DNA of 13,701 bases from Thermoprotei archaeon (GTDB lineage Archaea; Thermoproteota; Thermoprotei_A; Sulfolobales; WANQ01), in the NCBI GenBank assembly GCA_027038805.1, contig JALWGO010000109.1:1-13701 (forward strand), given 5' to 3'. Within the stretch, counting starts at the first letter, position 1. Every line of letters starts with the position of its first letter. The notes beneath the pieces were generated by a model that saw nothing but the letters and a program-made list of their open reading frames with translations, did no database searches and was not told where the DNA came from. The position numbers and the translations under genes are program-made. Of this stretch, positions 7,411 to 13,701 are shown in pieces.

Positions 7411-8862
7411 TTACTCTTTATAGCGCAGCTCTGGTAGCATATAATTCTTCGCCGCATATCCTAGTATCAAGTGTACGATCGCTGATATGAAGAAGCCATA
7501 GTACCATGCCAGTTCTATACCAGGTACTGGTATTACGCCAAAGTATACTTGCATGTTGCCTTGAATAGCGCTTATGATATACTCGCCTATGATGCCGGCG
7601 AAGAACGATACAAGTCCTATTATATTATAACCACCCGTGTACTTGTAGATGCCGTTGGGATTGTATAATTCCTTTAGTATTATCCTACGCCGCCTCAACA
7701 CCCAGAAGTCTATGACCATTACACCAGCTATAGGCCCTAGCCACATCGAGTAGTACCAGTTGAAGAGCAATAAATAGTTGGCTACATCGAGGGCCTTACT
7801 CCAATACACTATGCTATAGGGGCCTATAACCAGCCAGGCTAGGAAGGTCGCTATGCTTACAGCCTTCTCCCATGAGACATAGATTAGCCTTATAACACCA
7901 TTAGCCGCTGCCGGCACGTCTCCGGTAACATTAGTGCTACCAGTAGCTAGCGTTGCGAACAATAGACCAAAGAATCCTAGAGCTGGTATTGGCGCGTACT
8001 TAGCTATAATGTCTATTGGGCTATAGACACCGCCAGTTAGCACTGTTGCAATGTACCCTAGGTATGTACCAGCTATTTGCGGCAGTATCAGGCCGAAGAC
8101 GTGGCCTATGGGTAGTGATGCCATACTCTTATTGTAGCGGCAGATATCCGAGACGTTTAACGCTATAGTACCCCACCATGCCGTTTGGACAGCTACTTCT
8201 AGGAAGAAATTGCTGCTTAGCCATCCAACCTTGGTCTCCCATACTGGTATTGGTTTTCCTGGAAACACTGTCGTTAGATAGTAGACGAACCATGTGAAGA
8301 ATATTAGTAGTAGTGGTCCAGCAATGCTATCTAGTATCTTGATGCCCTTAATCTTCTTCATACCGACAGACCATACGAACAACAGGTATATTACGAAGGT
8401 TATCGGCGTATACTTGAGTCCTTCAACGACTATTACATCTGGAGGCACACCTGCTATCAGCATAGCCATTTCCGTTATAGCCCATGATGCTATGTAGCCG
8501 TCTACACCATACCAGAAGATCGATACTATTACTCTTACCAGTAGTGGTATAATTGAACCCTTGTATCCAAAGGTATATCTTAACTGTACTGGGAATGGTA
8601 TACCGTATTTGACACCCACGTATCCGTTGAGAGTCATTATTATCGCTACAACAGTATTACCTATAGTTGCCGCTACTACCGTCTGAACCAGATTTAAATG
8701 CAGTATCTGGGCAAACCATCCTAGAAAGAATATCGACGTGGTAATAGCCATCGACAAGATCATTAATGTATAGCTCAGAGACCCCACGTGGCGCTCTTCT
8801 GGTTTCACTGGTAGAAGTTCTGGTCTGTCTATGTAGGTGAACTCAGAAGTGCCGGAACTCAT
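7411..8862 (-). CDS. NCS1-family nucleobase/hydantoin-type permease (CodB-like role)
   Basis: A 483-residue, about 12-helix inner-membrane symporter of the nucleobase:cation symporter-1 family. Family hallmarks: YGVKYGIPFPVQLR with FGYKG (residues 81-102), FWYGVDGYIA (116-125), WWGTIALNVSDICRY (229-243, compare the NCS1 pattern LNIxDxxRY), a TM8 stretch ATGSTNVTGDVPAAANG (306-322), and IDFWVLRRRR (384-393). In the Mhp1 hydantoin transporter, substrate stacks on Trp117 and Trp220 and bonds Gln121; the equivalent residues here appear to be Trp117 and Trp230, but the Gln position is Asp121. That may alter which base is carried. The ATG at 8862 follows a weak GTGGGA. The CodA-type deaminase gene is next on the same strand, so uptake followed by deamination is the natural reading; the exact substrate is inference. 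Confidence 0.93.
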   Translation of the reverse strand: MSSGTSEFTYIDRPELLPVKPEERHVGSLSYTLMILSMAITTSIFFLGWFAQILHLNLVQTVVAATIGNTVVAIIMTLNGYVGVKYGIPFPVQLRYTFGYKGSIIPLLVRVIVSIFWYGVDGYIASWAITEMAMLIAGVPPDVIVVEGLKYTPITFVIYLLFVWSVGMKKIKGIKILDSIAGPLLLIFFTWFVYYLTTVFPGKPIPVWETKVGWLSSNFFLEVAVQTAWWGTIALNVSDICRYNKSMASLPIGHVFGLILPQIAGTYLGYIATVLTGGVYSPIDIIAKYAPIPALGFFGLLFATLATGSTNVTGDVPAAANGVIRLIYVSWEKAVSIATFLAWLVIGPYSIVYWSKALDVANYLLLFNWYYSMWLGPIAGVMVIDFWVLRRRRIILKELYNPNGIYKYTGGYNIIGLVSFFAGIIGEYIISAIQGNMQVYFGVIPVPGIELAWYYGFFISAIVHLILGYAAKNYMLPELRYKE

Positions 8863-8893
8863 TTTCCCACAATTGACTATTATTTTAATGCCG

Positions 8894-8905
8894 TAATATT
8901 TAAAT
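8894..8905 (-). promoter_or_regulatory. TATA box for the permease gene
   Basis: ATTTAAATATTA on the minus strand is centred about 38 bases before the ATG at 8862, implying a leader of roughly ten bases. The rest of the interval up to 9075 is A+T-rich and I see no other element in it. Confidence 0.55.
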
Positions 8906-9075
8906 CTAATCTAAATAGAATCCATTACTAATATAGAATGTTGTTCGAGAAGCTCGTACTATCAATTCCTTCCCAATAACCAAATATAAACTATGGATAA
9001 TGGAAATACTCGAGTATACTATTCGATTCACATAATCTAGTATTTTGCTTAGGGTTCCTAAGCCTTATGTTACAA

Positions 9076-10470
9076 CTAGCCTTTACATGGTTTCCCGACT
9101 ACTATTACTTGGATATCATTAACATTTGTCCCCGTAGGCCCAGTTATTACTAGGTCTCCTAGTTCTTTGAAGAAGTGGTAGCTATCGTTTCTTGCAAGGA
9201 AATCGTAGGGGTTTAGTTTCTTCTCTTTAGCTCTTGTGAGTGTGTGGGCGTCCGCTATTGCTCCAGCTGCATCTGTTACACCGTCTATTCCATCGGTTCC
9301 AATACTAGCTATTACTACTCCGTGGCAACCATTAATGTCCGCTGCTGCTCCTAGTACTAGTTCCTGGTTCCTCCCACCTTTTCCATCCCCCACTACTGTA
9401 ACTGTTGTTTCCCCACCCGCTAGTATTACTGCTGGAGGCTTAATGGGGTAACCATTATAATATGATTCTAAGGCTATTCCAGCCAATACTCTACCTACGT
9501 GTCTTGCCTCACCCTGTATTCTCGATGTCAGTATTATTGTGTTGTATCCTAGGCTACGGGCTTTTTCTTCCATTGCTTTAAGGGAGACTATATTGCTTGC
9601 AACCACCTTGTTATAGACTTTTTCGAAAACCTTATCGCCTGGCTTAGGTGTCTCTGGAGCCTTTCCCCTCAGGCCTTTCTCAATGTATTCTCTAGGCTTT
9701 TCTGGGAGCTTCTCCCATAGCCCATAGTGTTTTAAGACCATGTATGCGTCTTCAAACCCTGTTGGATCCGGTGCTGTTGGCCCACTAGCTATTGTCTCCA
9801 AGGGGTCTCCTACAACATCCGATACTATTAGTGCTACAAGGTTTGCCGGGTAAGCCTTCCTTGCAAGCCAGCCGCCCTTAAACCATGATAAGTGTTTTCT
9901 AACAGTATTTATCTCGTCTATAGTCGCTCCACTCTTCAACAACAATTTAGTGGTTTCCATGAGTTCTCTTAGACTTATCTCATCTGCTGGTCTCTCCATG
10001 AGGGCTGAGCCGCCGCCGGAAACTAGAACTAATACCAAGTCCTCCTCACTTGCGCGTTCAGCTATTTCTAAGGCTTTTTCACCAGCTCTAACACTATCTT
10101 CATCGGGTACTGGGTGTCCAGCCCATACTACTTCTACCCTACGGGGAAGCCTACTGAAGACTCCGCGGGAATATTTTGGAGCCGATACTACTCCACCAGC
10201 TATTAGATTGCTTAGAACGTCTTCTACTGCTAGAGTCATCGGGATGGAAGCTTTACCCAACGCTATGAGGAAAACATGTTTTGGTGAAAACTTTTTCTCA
10301 TCCACGACTACCTGGTCTTCTATCCTTGATAAATGCTTCCTAACAGCAGAGTAGGGATCTGCCGCCTTCAAGCCTTCCTCTATTAACTCTATAATGGTTC
10401 TCCTAGCTTTTAGGCATATACTACATGTTTTAGAAGAATCCAGGAGCTGGTCAACATTTTTCACGAACAA
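9076..10470 (-). CDS. Glycerate 2-kinase, MOFRL family
   Basis: A 464-residue ATP-dependent kinase that converts D-glycerate to 2-phosphoglycerate, feeding lower glycolysis. The N-terminal Rossmann-like domain shows LIALGKASIPM (69-79), AGHPVPDEDS (117-126), the nucleotide loop SGGGSALM (151-158), NTVRKHLSWFKGG (188-200) and SDVVGDPLETIASGPT (217-232). The C-terminal MOFRL domain has AGGETTVTV, GKGGRNQEL (364-371), SIGTDGIDGVTDAAGA and the terminal ITGPTGTNVNDI (442-453). Length and motifs are complete. The first 20 residues are a short extension with a CSIC pair, and the start is uncertain: TTG 10470 is the longest, GTG 10464 an alternative, and neither has a good ribosome site, so the message may be leaderless. 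It is divergent from the deacetylase gene. In archaea this enzyme serves the branched or non-phosphorylative Entner-Doudoroff route. Confidence 0.95.
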   Translation of the reverse strand: MFVKNVDQLLDSSKTCSICLKARRTIIELIEEGLKAADPYSAVRKHLSRIEDQVVVDEKKFSPKHVFLIALGKASIPMTLAVEDVLSNLIAGGVVSAPKYSRGVFSRLPRRVEVVWAGHPVPDEDSVRAGEKALEIAERASEEDLVLVLVSGGGSALMERPADEISLRELMETTKLLLKSGATIDEINTVRKHLSWFKGGWLARKAYPANLVALIVSDVVGDPLETIASGPTAPDPTGFEDAYMVLKHYGLWEKLPEKPREYIEKGLRGKAPETPKPGDKVFEKVYNKVVASNIVSLKAMEEKARSLGYNTIILTSRIQGEARHVGRVLAGIALESYYNGYPIKPPAVILAGGETTVTVVGDGKGGRNQELVLGAAADINGCHGVVIASIGTDGIDGVTDAAGAIADAHTLTRAKEKKLNPYDFLARNDSYHFFKELGDLVITGPTGTNVNDIQVIVVGKPCKG

Positions 10471-10554
10471 TGCTCTATTCTACCCATGCATTTATCTACA
10501 TGGGATAAGACTTAAGAGTTATGCTTCTACATAGTATGGTAGGGTTATTGAAGA

Positions 10555-11616
10555 GTGGAGTTTAAACTAGTTTATAGTGACGTATACCTTAAACACGAGC
10601 CCTGGTTTCATCACCCAGAGAATCCTCTAAGACTCAAGATATTGTTTAAGGGCTTAGAGAAATACGGTTTAACAGACTACATAGAGGTATTAGAACCCGA
10701 ACCTGCCGACTGGTCTAGTATCTACAAGGTACACGTTGAAGGATACGTAAACTACGTTAGAAGGCTTGGAGAACACGCCCCCACAGAAATAGACCCCGAC
10801 ACCTATGTGTCTAAGGGTACTATAGAGTCAATCCTATACTCTATAGGAGGCCTACTAAAAGCTTATAAGGAGTACAAGGATGGAAGGGGGAGAAGGTTCT
10901 TCGTACTCACGAGACCCCCAGGACACCATGCGGGACGTGCTGGAAAAGCCATGGGTGCTCCAACACAAGGCTTCTGCATATTCAATAATATCGCGATACT
11001 AGCCGTTCACCTCTTAGACGAAGGCTATGAGAGGATAGCGATTATAGACTTCGACGTCCACCACGGCAATGGCACCCAGGAAATATTCTACAATGAACCC
11101 AGGGTACTGCACATAGATTTCCACCAAGATCCTAGAACACTTTATCCGGGAACAGGTTATCCAGAAGACCTGGGCTCGGGGAAGGCTATTGGCACTAAGG
11201 TGAACTTGATCTTTCCTAGACATGGTGGAGATGATCTATACGAAGATTTCCTCGAAATAGCGTTGACTATCCTAAAACAGTTTAAGCCTCAAGTCATACT
11301 CTATTCCGCTGGTTTTGACGCCTACTTTATGGACGGCTTAGCCGACATGAAAGCTGGTTCCAAGACCTTCCATTTAATGGCTTCTAAGATCATAGAGGAA
11401 TTAAAGCCAGAGCTAATCATAGCTTCTCTCGAAGGAGGCTATAGTGTGGGATTAGAGAAGGGTGCTCCAGCATTTATTGCCGGGCTACTAGGTCTCGAAG
11501 ACCCGGTTAGAGAATCCTACAAGTCTAGTATAAGGGTAAGAGACTATTTCGAAAAGAAAATCTATTATCCAACACGTAGAATATTGAACGAGTACTGGGA
11601 CATCTATAAGCTCTAA
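10555..11616 (+). CDS. HDAC-superfamily deacetylase (acetylpolyamine amidohydrolase-like)
   Basis: A 353-residue zinc-dependent arginase/deacetylase-fold enzyme that removes acetyl groups from lysine-like or polyamine amines. Landmarks in order: FHHPENPLR (18-26), RPPGHHAG with the His124-His125 pair (120-127), the zinc site in DFDVHHGNGT (165-174; Asp167 and His169), Asp255 in SAGFDAYFMDGLAD as the third ligand, and LEGGYS with the oxyanion tyrosine Tyr296. All catalytic residues are present, so it should be active. GTG 10555 is the start: an in-frame TGA at 10549-10551 excludes anything longer, and GGTAGGG at 10538-10544 can serve as ribosome site. Divergent from the glycerate kinase with about 84 bases between. 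Substrate (acetylpolyamine, chromatin-protein lysine or a metabolite) cannot be decided here. Confidence 0.95.
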   Translation: MEFKLVYSDVYLKHEPWFHHPENPLRLKILFKGLEKYGLTDYIEVLEPEPADWSSIYKVHVEGYVNYVRRLGEHAPTEIDPDTYVSKGTIESILYSIGGLLKAYKEYKDGRGRRFFVLTRPPGHHAGRAGKAMGAPTQGFCIFNNIAILAVHLLDEGYERIAIIDFDVHHGNGTQEIFYNEPRVLHIDFHQDPRTLYPGTGYPEDLGSGKAIGTKVNLIFPRHGGDDLYEDFLEIALTILKQFKPQVILYSAGFDAYFMDGLADMKAGSKTFHLMASKIIEELKPELIIASLEGGYSVGLEKGAPAFIAGLLGLEDPVRESYKSSIRVRDYFEKKIYYPTRRILNEYWDIYKL

Positions 11617-11640
11617 CCGATCCCCTCTCCTTGGAGACAG

Positions 11641-11648
11641 CTTTAAAA
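11641..11648 (+). promoter_or_regulatory. TATA box for the antiporter gene
   Basis: CTTTAAAA lies 25 bases after the deacetylase stop. Expected transcript start is near 11670, leaving room for the GGTGAT ribosome site at 11682-11687, nine bases before the TTG start at 11697. Confidence 0.5.
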
Positions 11649-11696
11649 CCCCATGTGATATAGAAGCAGTTCCAGGTAAGTGGTGATAACCGGGAA

Positions 11697-12890
11697 TTGG
11701 AGCTCATATTAAGCATTGTACTATTAATCATAGTTGCCAAACTGTTAGCGGAACCCCTACGTAGGGCGGGCATACATAGTATTGTAGGAGACGTATTAGC
11801 GGGGCTTATCCTAGGACCAGCTATTCTGGGAATAATTCAACCAAACACGGGTATCAAGGCATTAGCTGATTTCAGTCTAATAATACTAATGCTGTATACG
11901 GGGCTTACAAGTAATCTAAGAGTCTTAGGTGAACAAAAGAAGAAGATTATTGTAACAGGCGTTTCCGGAGCCCTAACAACATTTGCGCTAATATTTTCTA
12001 CTGCATGGGTCTCCGGATACCCTTTGATAACAGCACTATTCATAGCTGTTGCGTTATCTAATACTGCTACTGAAACCGTTGCCGCCATGCTTGGGAGAAT
12101 GGAACATAGGCTCCCAGCTACTACGCATTCCATATTAATAGGTGCCAGCTTCGTCGACGACGTATTGGCTGTATACTTGATAACCTTGCTAAGAGTCCTA
12201 CCAACTACGGGGGCAATAGACTTATACGAGATAACCTATATAACCATTGAGATCCTAGCATTCATGCTAATAGTACTATACGCTTCAAAAATCATAATGG
12301 AGAAATACGGGTCAAGGATAACAAAGTTCTTCGCTGATCCAGCACGAATGACGGTAACAACTGTTATGCTAGCCTTCATACTAGCACTAATAGCAAAACT
12401 CATAGGGTTAAACGAGGTCATAGGAGCCTACCTAGGAGGACTAGCCGTTAGCAGGCTTAGAACCATAAGAGACCCAACCCTCCTAGGAGTTATAAGAATA
12501 GGAGAATTAACCGATGAGCTACGCATAATGCTTGAATCCCTACTAACAACCCTATTCTTCGCCTACGTTGGATTAAACTATAATCCGGGAACACTCGTAA
12601 ACCCTCTACTCCTAATAGTATTTCTCTCCCTAGCCCTCCTAGGAAAATTCATTGGATGCAGCCTACCGCTCCTAGCAATGAAGACAAACAAGTATGAAGC
12701 AATAATAATAGGAGTAGGCATGGGTGGTAGAGGAGCACTAGAAACAGCAATAATCCTATTCGCACAACAATACGGGCTCATAACGGCTTCAGAATACGCG
12801 CTCATACTAACGGTAATGCTTGGGACAGCGATAATAACACCGATACTCTTTGGGCTAACGCTGAGAAAATACGCTAAAAGAATAATATAG
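11697..12890 (+). CDS. CPA2-family Na+/H+ antiporter (NapA-like membrane domain)
   Basis: A 397-residue, about 12-13-helix cation/proton antiporter for sodium or pH homeostasis. The unwound-helix motif is near SNTATET (121-127), the ion-binding pair is Asp154-Asp155 in GASFVDDVLAVY, and a conserved-type Lys317 lies in LLGKFIG, comparable to the NapA lysine that pairs with the Asp-Asp motif. The DD pair is the form associated with electrogenic Na+/H+ exchange rather than K+ efflux. GMGGRGALETAI (341-352) matches the family G-x-x-x-RG block. There is no C-terminal RCK/TrkA-N regulatory domain; the protein ends with a short basic tail, KYAKRII. The TTG start is fixed by the GGTGAT ribosome site at 11682-11687. 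The small cysteine protein gene begins 37 bases downstream and may share the transcript. Confidence 0.92.
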   Translation: MELILSIVLLIIVAKLLAEPLRRAGIHSIVGDVLAGLILGPAILGIIQPNTGIKALADFSLIILMLYTGLTSNLRVLGEQKKKIIVTGVSGALTTFALIFSTAWVSGYPLITALFIAVALSNTATETVAAMLGRMEHRLPATTHSILIGASFVDDVLAVYLITLLRVLPTTGAIDLYEITYITIEILAFMLIVLYASKIIMEKYGSRITKFFADPARMTVTTVMLAFILALIAKLIGLNEVIGAYLGGLAVSRLRTIRDPTLLGVIRIGELTDELRIMLESLLTTLFFAYVGLNYNPGTLVNPLLLIVFLSLALLGKFIGCSLPLLAMKTNKYEAIIIGVGMGGRGALETAIILFAQQYGLITASEYALILTVMLGTAIITPILFGLTLRKYAKRII

Positions 12891-12927
12891 CTTAACCGAG
12901 GAAAAAAAGAAGACGAGAGGAACAAGC

Positions 12928-13098
12928 ATGGAGGAAGAATCCAAGCCCATAGAATGCGAGGAAGCATGGGTCGAAATAAAGGGTAGAACAGCCATCCTAA
13001 GAACAAAGAAGGGAGCACTAGCACTAATACCGGAACAAGAGATATGCGAACTAGCAAAACGCTTCGATTTATGTGTTAAGAACTATAAATGCCCATAA
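12928..13098 (+). CDS. Small four-cysteine acidic/basic protein, 56 residues, unknown
   Basis: ATG 12928 to TAA 13098 encodes 56 residues: an acidic start (MEEESKPIECEEAW), then VEIKGRTAILRTKKGALALIP, which reads like two beta strands joined by a turn, then a helix-like EQEICELAKRFDLCVKNYKCP. Cysteines are at 10, 40, 49 and 55, enough for a small metal site or two disulfides, which are common in intracellular proteins of hyperthermophiles. A ribosome site, GAGAGG, lies about eight bases before the ATG. Codon use matches the neighbours. It follows the antiporter by 37 bases on the same strand. I do not recognise the family. Its last codons overlap a candidate TATA box for the RNA that follows. 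Confidence 0.65.
   Translation: MEEESKPIECEEAWVEIKGRTAILRTKKGALALIPEQEICELAKRFDLCVKNYKCP
13082..13089 (+). promoter_or_regulatory. TATA box for the G+C-rich RNA candidate
   Basis: ACTATAAA sits inside the 3' end of the small cysteine protein gene. Transcription would begin about 25 bases later, near 13110, just before the first strand of the outer helix of the RNA candidate. Confidence 0.45.
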
Positions 13099-13110
13099 GA
13101 GGAGGATCTA

Positions 13111-13338
13111 GCCCCACCGCCCAACGGCACCCGAGCGCTCCCGGAGGCCCGTCGGACCAAGGGCGACCCCCGAGAGCCTCTCAGGCCCGCTTCCCCAGCA
13201 CCCGGAGCCCCGAGGGAACGCCCTTGGCGTGGGGGCATATCATTCATACCCGCTCATACCGTAATCGTGAGTCCTGTTACGCCCGCGCCTCCGACGGTTC
13301 CCTCGGGGACGGGTGCTGAGGTGGGCGGTGGTCTGGCC
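13111..13338 (+). ncRNA. G+C-rich structured RNA candidate, three-way junction, no family recognised
   Basis: This stretch is sharply richer in G+C than everything around it. It folds by eye into a three-way junction. The outer helix pairs 13114-13123 (CCACCGCCCA) with 13322-13331, ten perfect pairs. A long arm pairs 13196-13203 with 13311-13318 and 13208-13219 with 13297-13308 (20 pairs with one small internal loop), continues through 13226-13233 with 13282-13289, and ends in a hairpin 13260-13264/13277-13281. A second arm uses 13133-13137/13188-13192, 13143-13148/13176-13181 and 13151-13154/13164-13167. Three G-U pairs (U13230-G13285, G13133-U13192, G13143-U13181) would become A-C mismatches on the other strand, so the plus strand is favoured, as do the TATA box at 13082 and T-rich end at 13347. 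I found neither the SRP helix-8 motif nor RNase P conserved blocks. Confidence 0.65.
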
Positions 13339-13346
13339 TCTATACA

Positions 13347-13362
13347 TTATTATTATTGTTTT
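13347..13362 (+). terminator. T-rich terminator after the RNA candidate
   Basis: TTATTATTATTGTTTT follows the closing helix of the RNA candidate by about ten bases. A T-rich tract directly after a G+C-rich RNA is the usual form of an archaeal intrinsic termination signal. Confidence 0.45.
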
Positions 13363-13366
13363 CTGA

Positions 13367-13374
13367 GTATAACT
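13367..13374 (+). promoter_or_regulatory. Possible TATA box for the second structured element
   Basis: GTATAACT is about 25 bases before 13393, where the second inverted-repeat element begins. Weak support from spacing only. Confidence 0.3.
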
Positions 13375-13392
13375 AGTTTACTCTAATTGTCG

Positions 13393-13471
13393 TGGGGCGG
13401 CTCTAATAGGGAGGCCTTGGCTTCCTCATTGTGATTATTGGTAGAAGGGGTGCTATATCATCGCCGCCCCA
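13393..13471 (+). ncRNA. Second, smaller structured element closed by a 9-bp inverted repeat
   Basis: TGGGGCGGC (13393-13401) and GCCGCCCCA (13463-13471) are perfect inverted repeats 61 bases apart. Between them a hairpin pairs 13409-13415 with 13420-13426 around a CUUG loop, and a weaker one may pair 13431-13435 with 13457-13461. G-U pairs in the hairpins again favour the plus strand. At 79 bases with a closing stem it is tRNA-sized, but there is no D-loop GG, no T-loop TTCRA and no clear anticodon arm, so it is not a normal tRNA. It could be a second small RNA, or a cruciform or regulatory structure before the downstream gene. The interval to 13488 otherwise holds nothing I recognise. Confidence 0.4.
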
Positions 13472-13555
13472 TCTATAGGTTTCTTCATAGGAGATTCATT
13501 AATGTTTTTATTCCGGGCTTATTCTTTTCATATCATTGGTTTAGGTGTTTTTAGA

Positions 13556-13701
13556 GTGGTTATGGGGGCTGAGAGTCCTAGTACGTATGTAGTCGTGTTG
13601 TTTCTTGATAAAAACGAGTTAGGTCTTCTTAATGATTTTATTAGGGATGGTTTTAGGAATGCCTTGATGAATGGTTGTTGGAAGCTTGAAGTACACCTGT
13701 T
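13556..13701 (+). CDS. Unknown protein, 3' end outside window
   Basis: A reading frame stays open to the right edge. Three in-frame starts are possible: ATG 13502 with AGGAGA at 13489-13494, GTG 13556 with GGTG at 13544-13547 eight bases ahead, and ATG 13562. I favour 13556 or 13562, because a TATA-like TTTTTATT near 13505-13512 would place the transcript start near 13532, after the first ATG, and because the extra residues from 13502 look less protein-like. The visible part reads SPSTYVVVLFLDKNEL then LLNDFIRDGFRNALMNG: a hydrophobic beta strand followed by an amphipathic helix, suggesting a soluble domain. Only about 48 residues are visible and I do not recognise the family. Confidence 0.55.
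   Translation, partial: MVMGAESPSTYVVVLFLDKNELGLLNDFIRDGFRNALMNGCWKLEVHL

Noticed and set aside
9950..10354. 134-residue plus-strand frame
   Set aside because: Antisense to the conserved glycerate 2-kinase; no ribosome site and no recognisable motif.
12578..13057. 159-residue minus-strand frame
   Set aside because: It is antisense to the antiporter and the small cysteine protein; its leucine/serine/proline-rich content is the usual shadow of a membrane-protein gene.
13100..13113. Minus strand reads GGCTAGATCCTCCT, resembling the 3' end of 16S rRNA with its anti-Shine-Dalgarno
   Set aside because: The match is short and imperfect, the rest of the region does not resemble 16S rRNA, and the G-U pairs favour the other strand. 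Treated as coincidence.
13089..13319. 76-residue plus-strand frame rich in Pro, Arg, Ser and Gly
   Set aside because: It lies wholly inside the G+C-rich structured RNA; long open frames arise there from composition, its start has no suitable ribosome site, and the helices explain the sequence better.
13111..13338. Identification as SRP RNA or RNase P RNA
   Set aside because: The SRP helix-8 sequence (GGAAGGGAGCA-like) is absent on both strands, and the RNase P conserved blocks (GAAAC, AGANCA, ACAGAA) are also absent. Only a covariance search can exclude a very divergent member.
13393..13471. tRNA gene
   Set aside because: Size and closing stem fit, but there is no D-loop GG, no TTCRA T-loop and no five-pair anticodon stem on either strand.
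1..13701. CRISPR array or insertion sequence
   Set aside because: No regularly spaced repeats, transposase gene or flanking inverted repeats were seen; the Cas4 gene is the only CRISPR-linked feature.

Overview
The window looks like chromosomal DNA of a hyperthermophilic crenarchaeon (class Thermoprotei, Desulfurococcales-like; I do not name a genus). Grounds: arginine codons are mostly AGA/AGG and isoleucine often ATA, GTG and TTG starts are common, ribosome binding sites are of the GGTG/GGAGG type, several genes have an archaeal TATA box about 25 bases before the expected transcript start, and the gene families fit. Most of the window is A+T-leaning; one short stretch near the right end is strikingly G+C-rich, which in such genomes usually marks structured RNA.

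Layout. Left edge: the 3' part of a CRISPR-associated Cas4 nuclease gene that enters from outside, converging on a small membrane-protein gene. Next comes a very large secreted, membrane-anchored, propeller-like surface protein (1134-4199). A catabolic-looking block follows: a plus-strand pair (metal-dependent cyclase/hydrolase and a DapA-superfamily aldolase lacking the Arg that defines true DapA), converging on a minus-strand pair equivalent to bacterial codBA (CodA-type deaminase preceded by an NCS1 nucleobase/hydantoin-type permease). Then a minus-strand glycerate 2-kinase, divergent from a plus-strand HDAC-family deacetylase, and a plus-strand CPA2 Na+/H+ antiporter followed by a 56-residue, four-cysteine small protein. 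The right end has a G+C-rich three-way-junction RNA candidate (about 13111-13338), a second smaller inverted-repeat element (13393-13471), and the start of a gene that runs out of the window.

How the genes may work together. The permease and deaminase plausibly import and deaminate a nucleobase. The deaminase has Cys in place of the E. coli CodA Asp314, the substitution reported for bacterial 5-methylcytosine deaminases, so 5-methylcytosine is a serious candidate substrate. The cyclase and aldolase form a second catabolic pair. An aldolase yielding pyruvate plus an aldehyde, together with glycerate 2-kinase, would fit a non-phosphorylative Entner-Doudoroff-like route, but that link is inference.

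The two observations most worth following are the Cys-type CodA and the unidentified G+C-rich RNA, whose predicted helices include G-U pairs that favour transcription from the plus strand.
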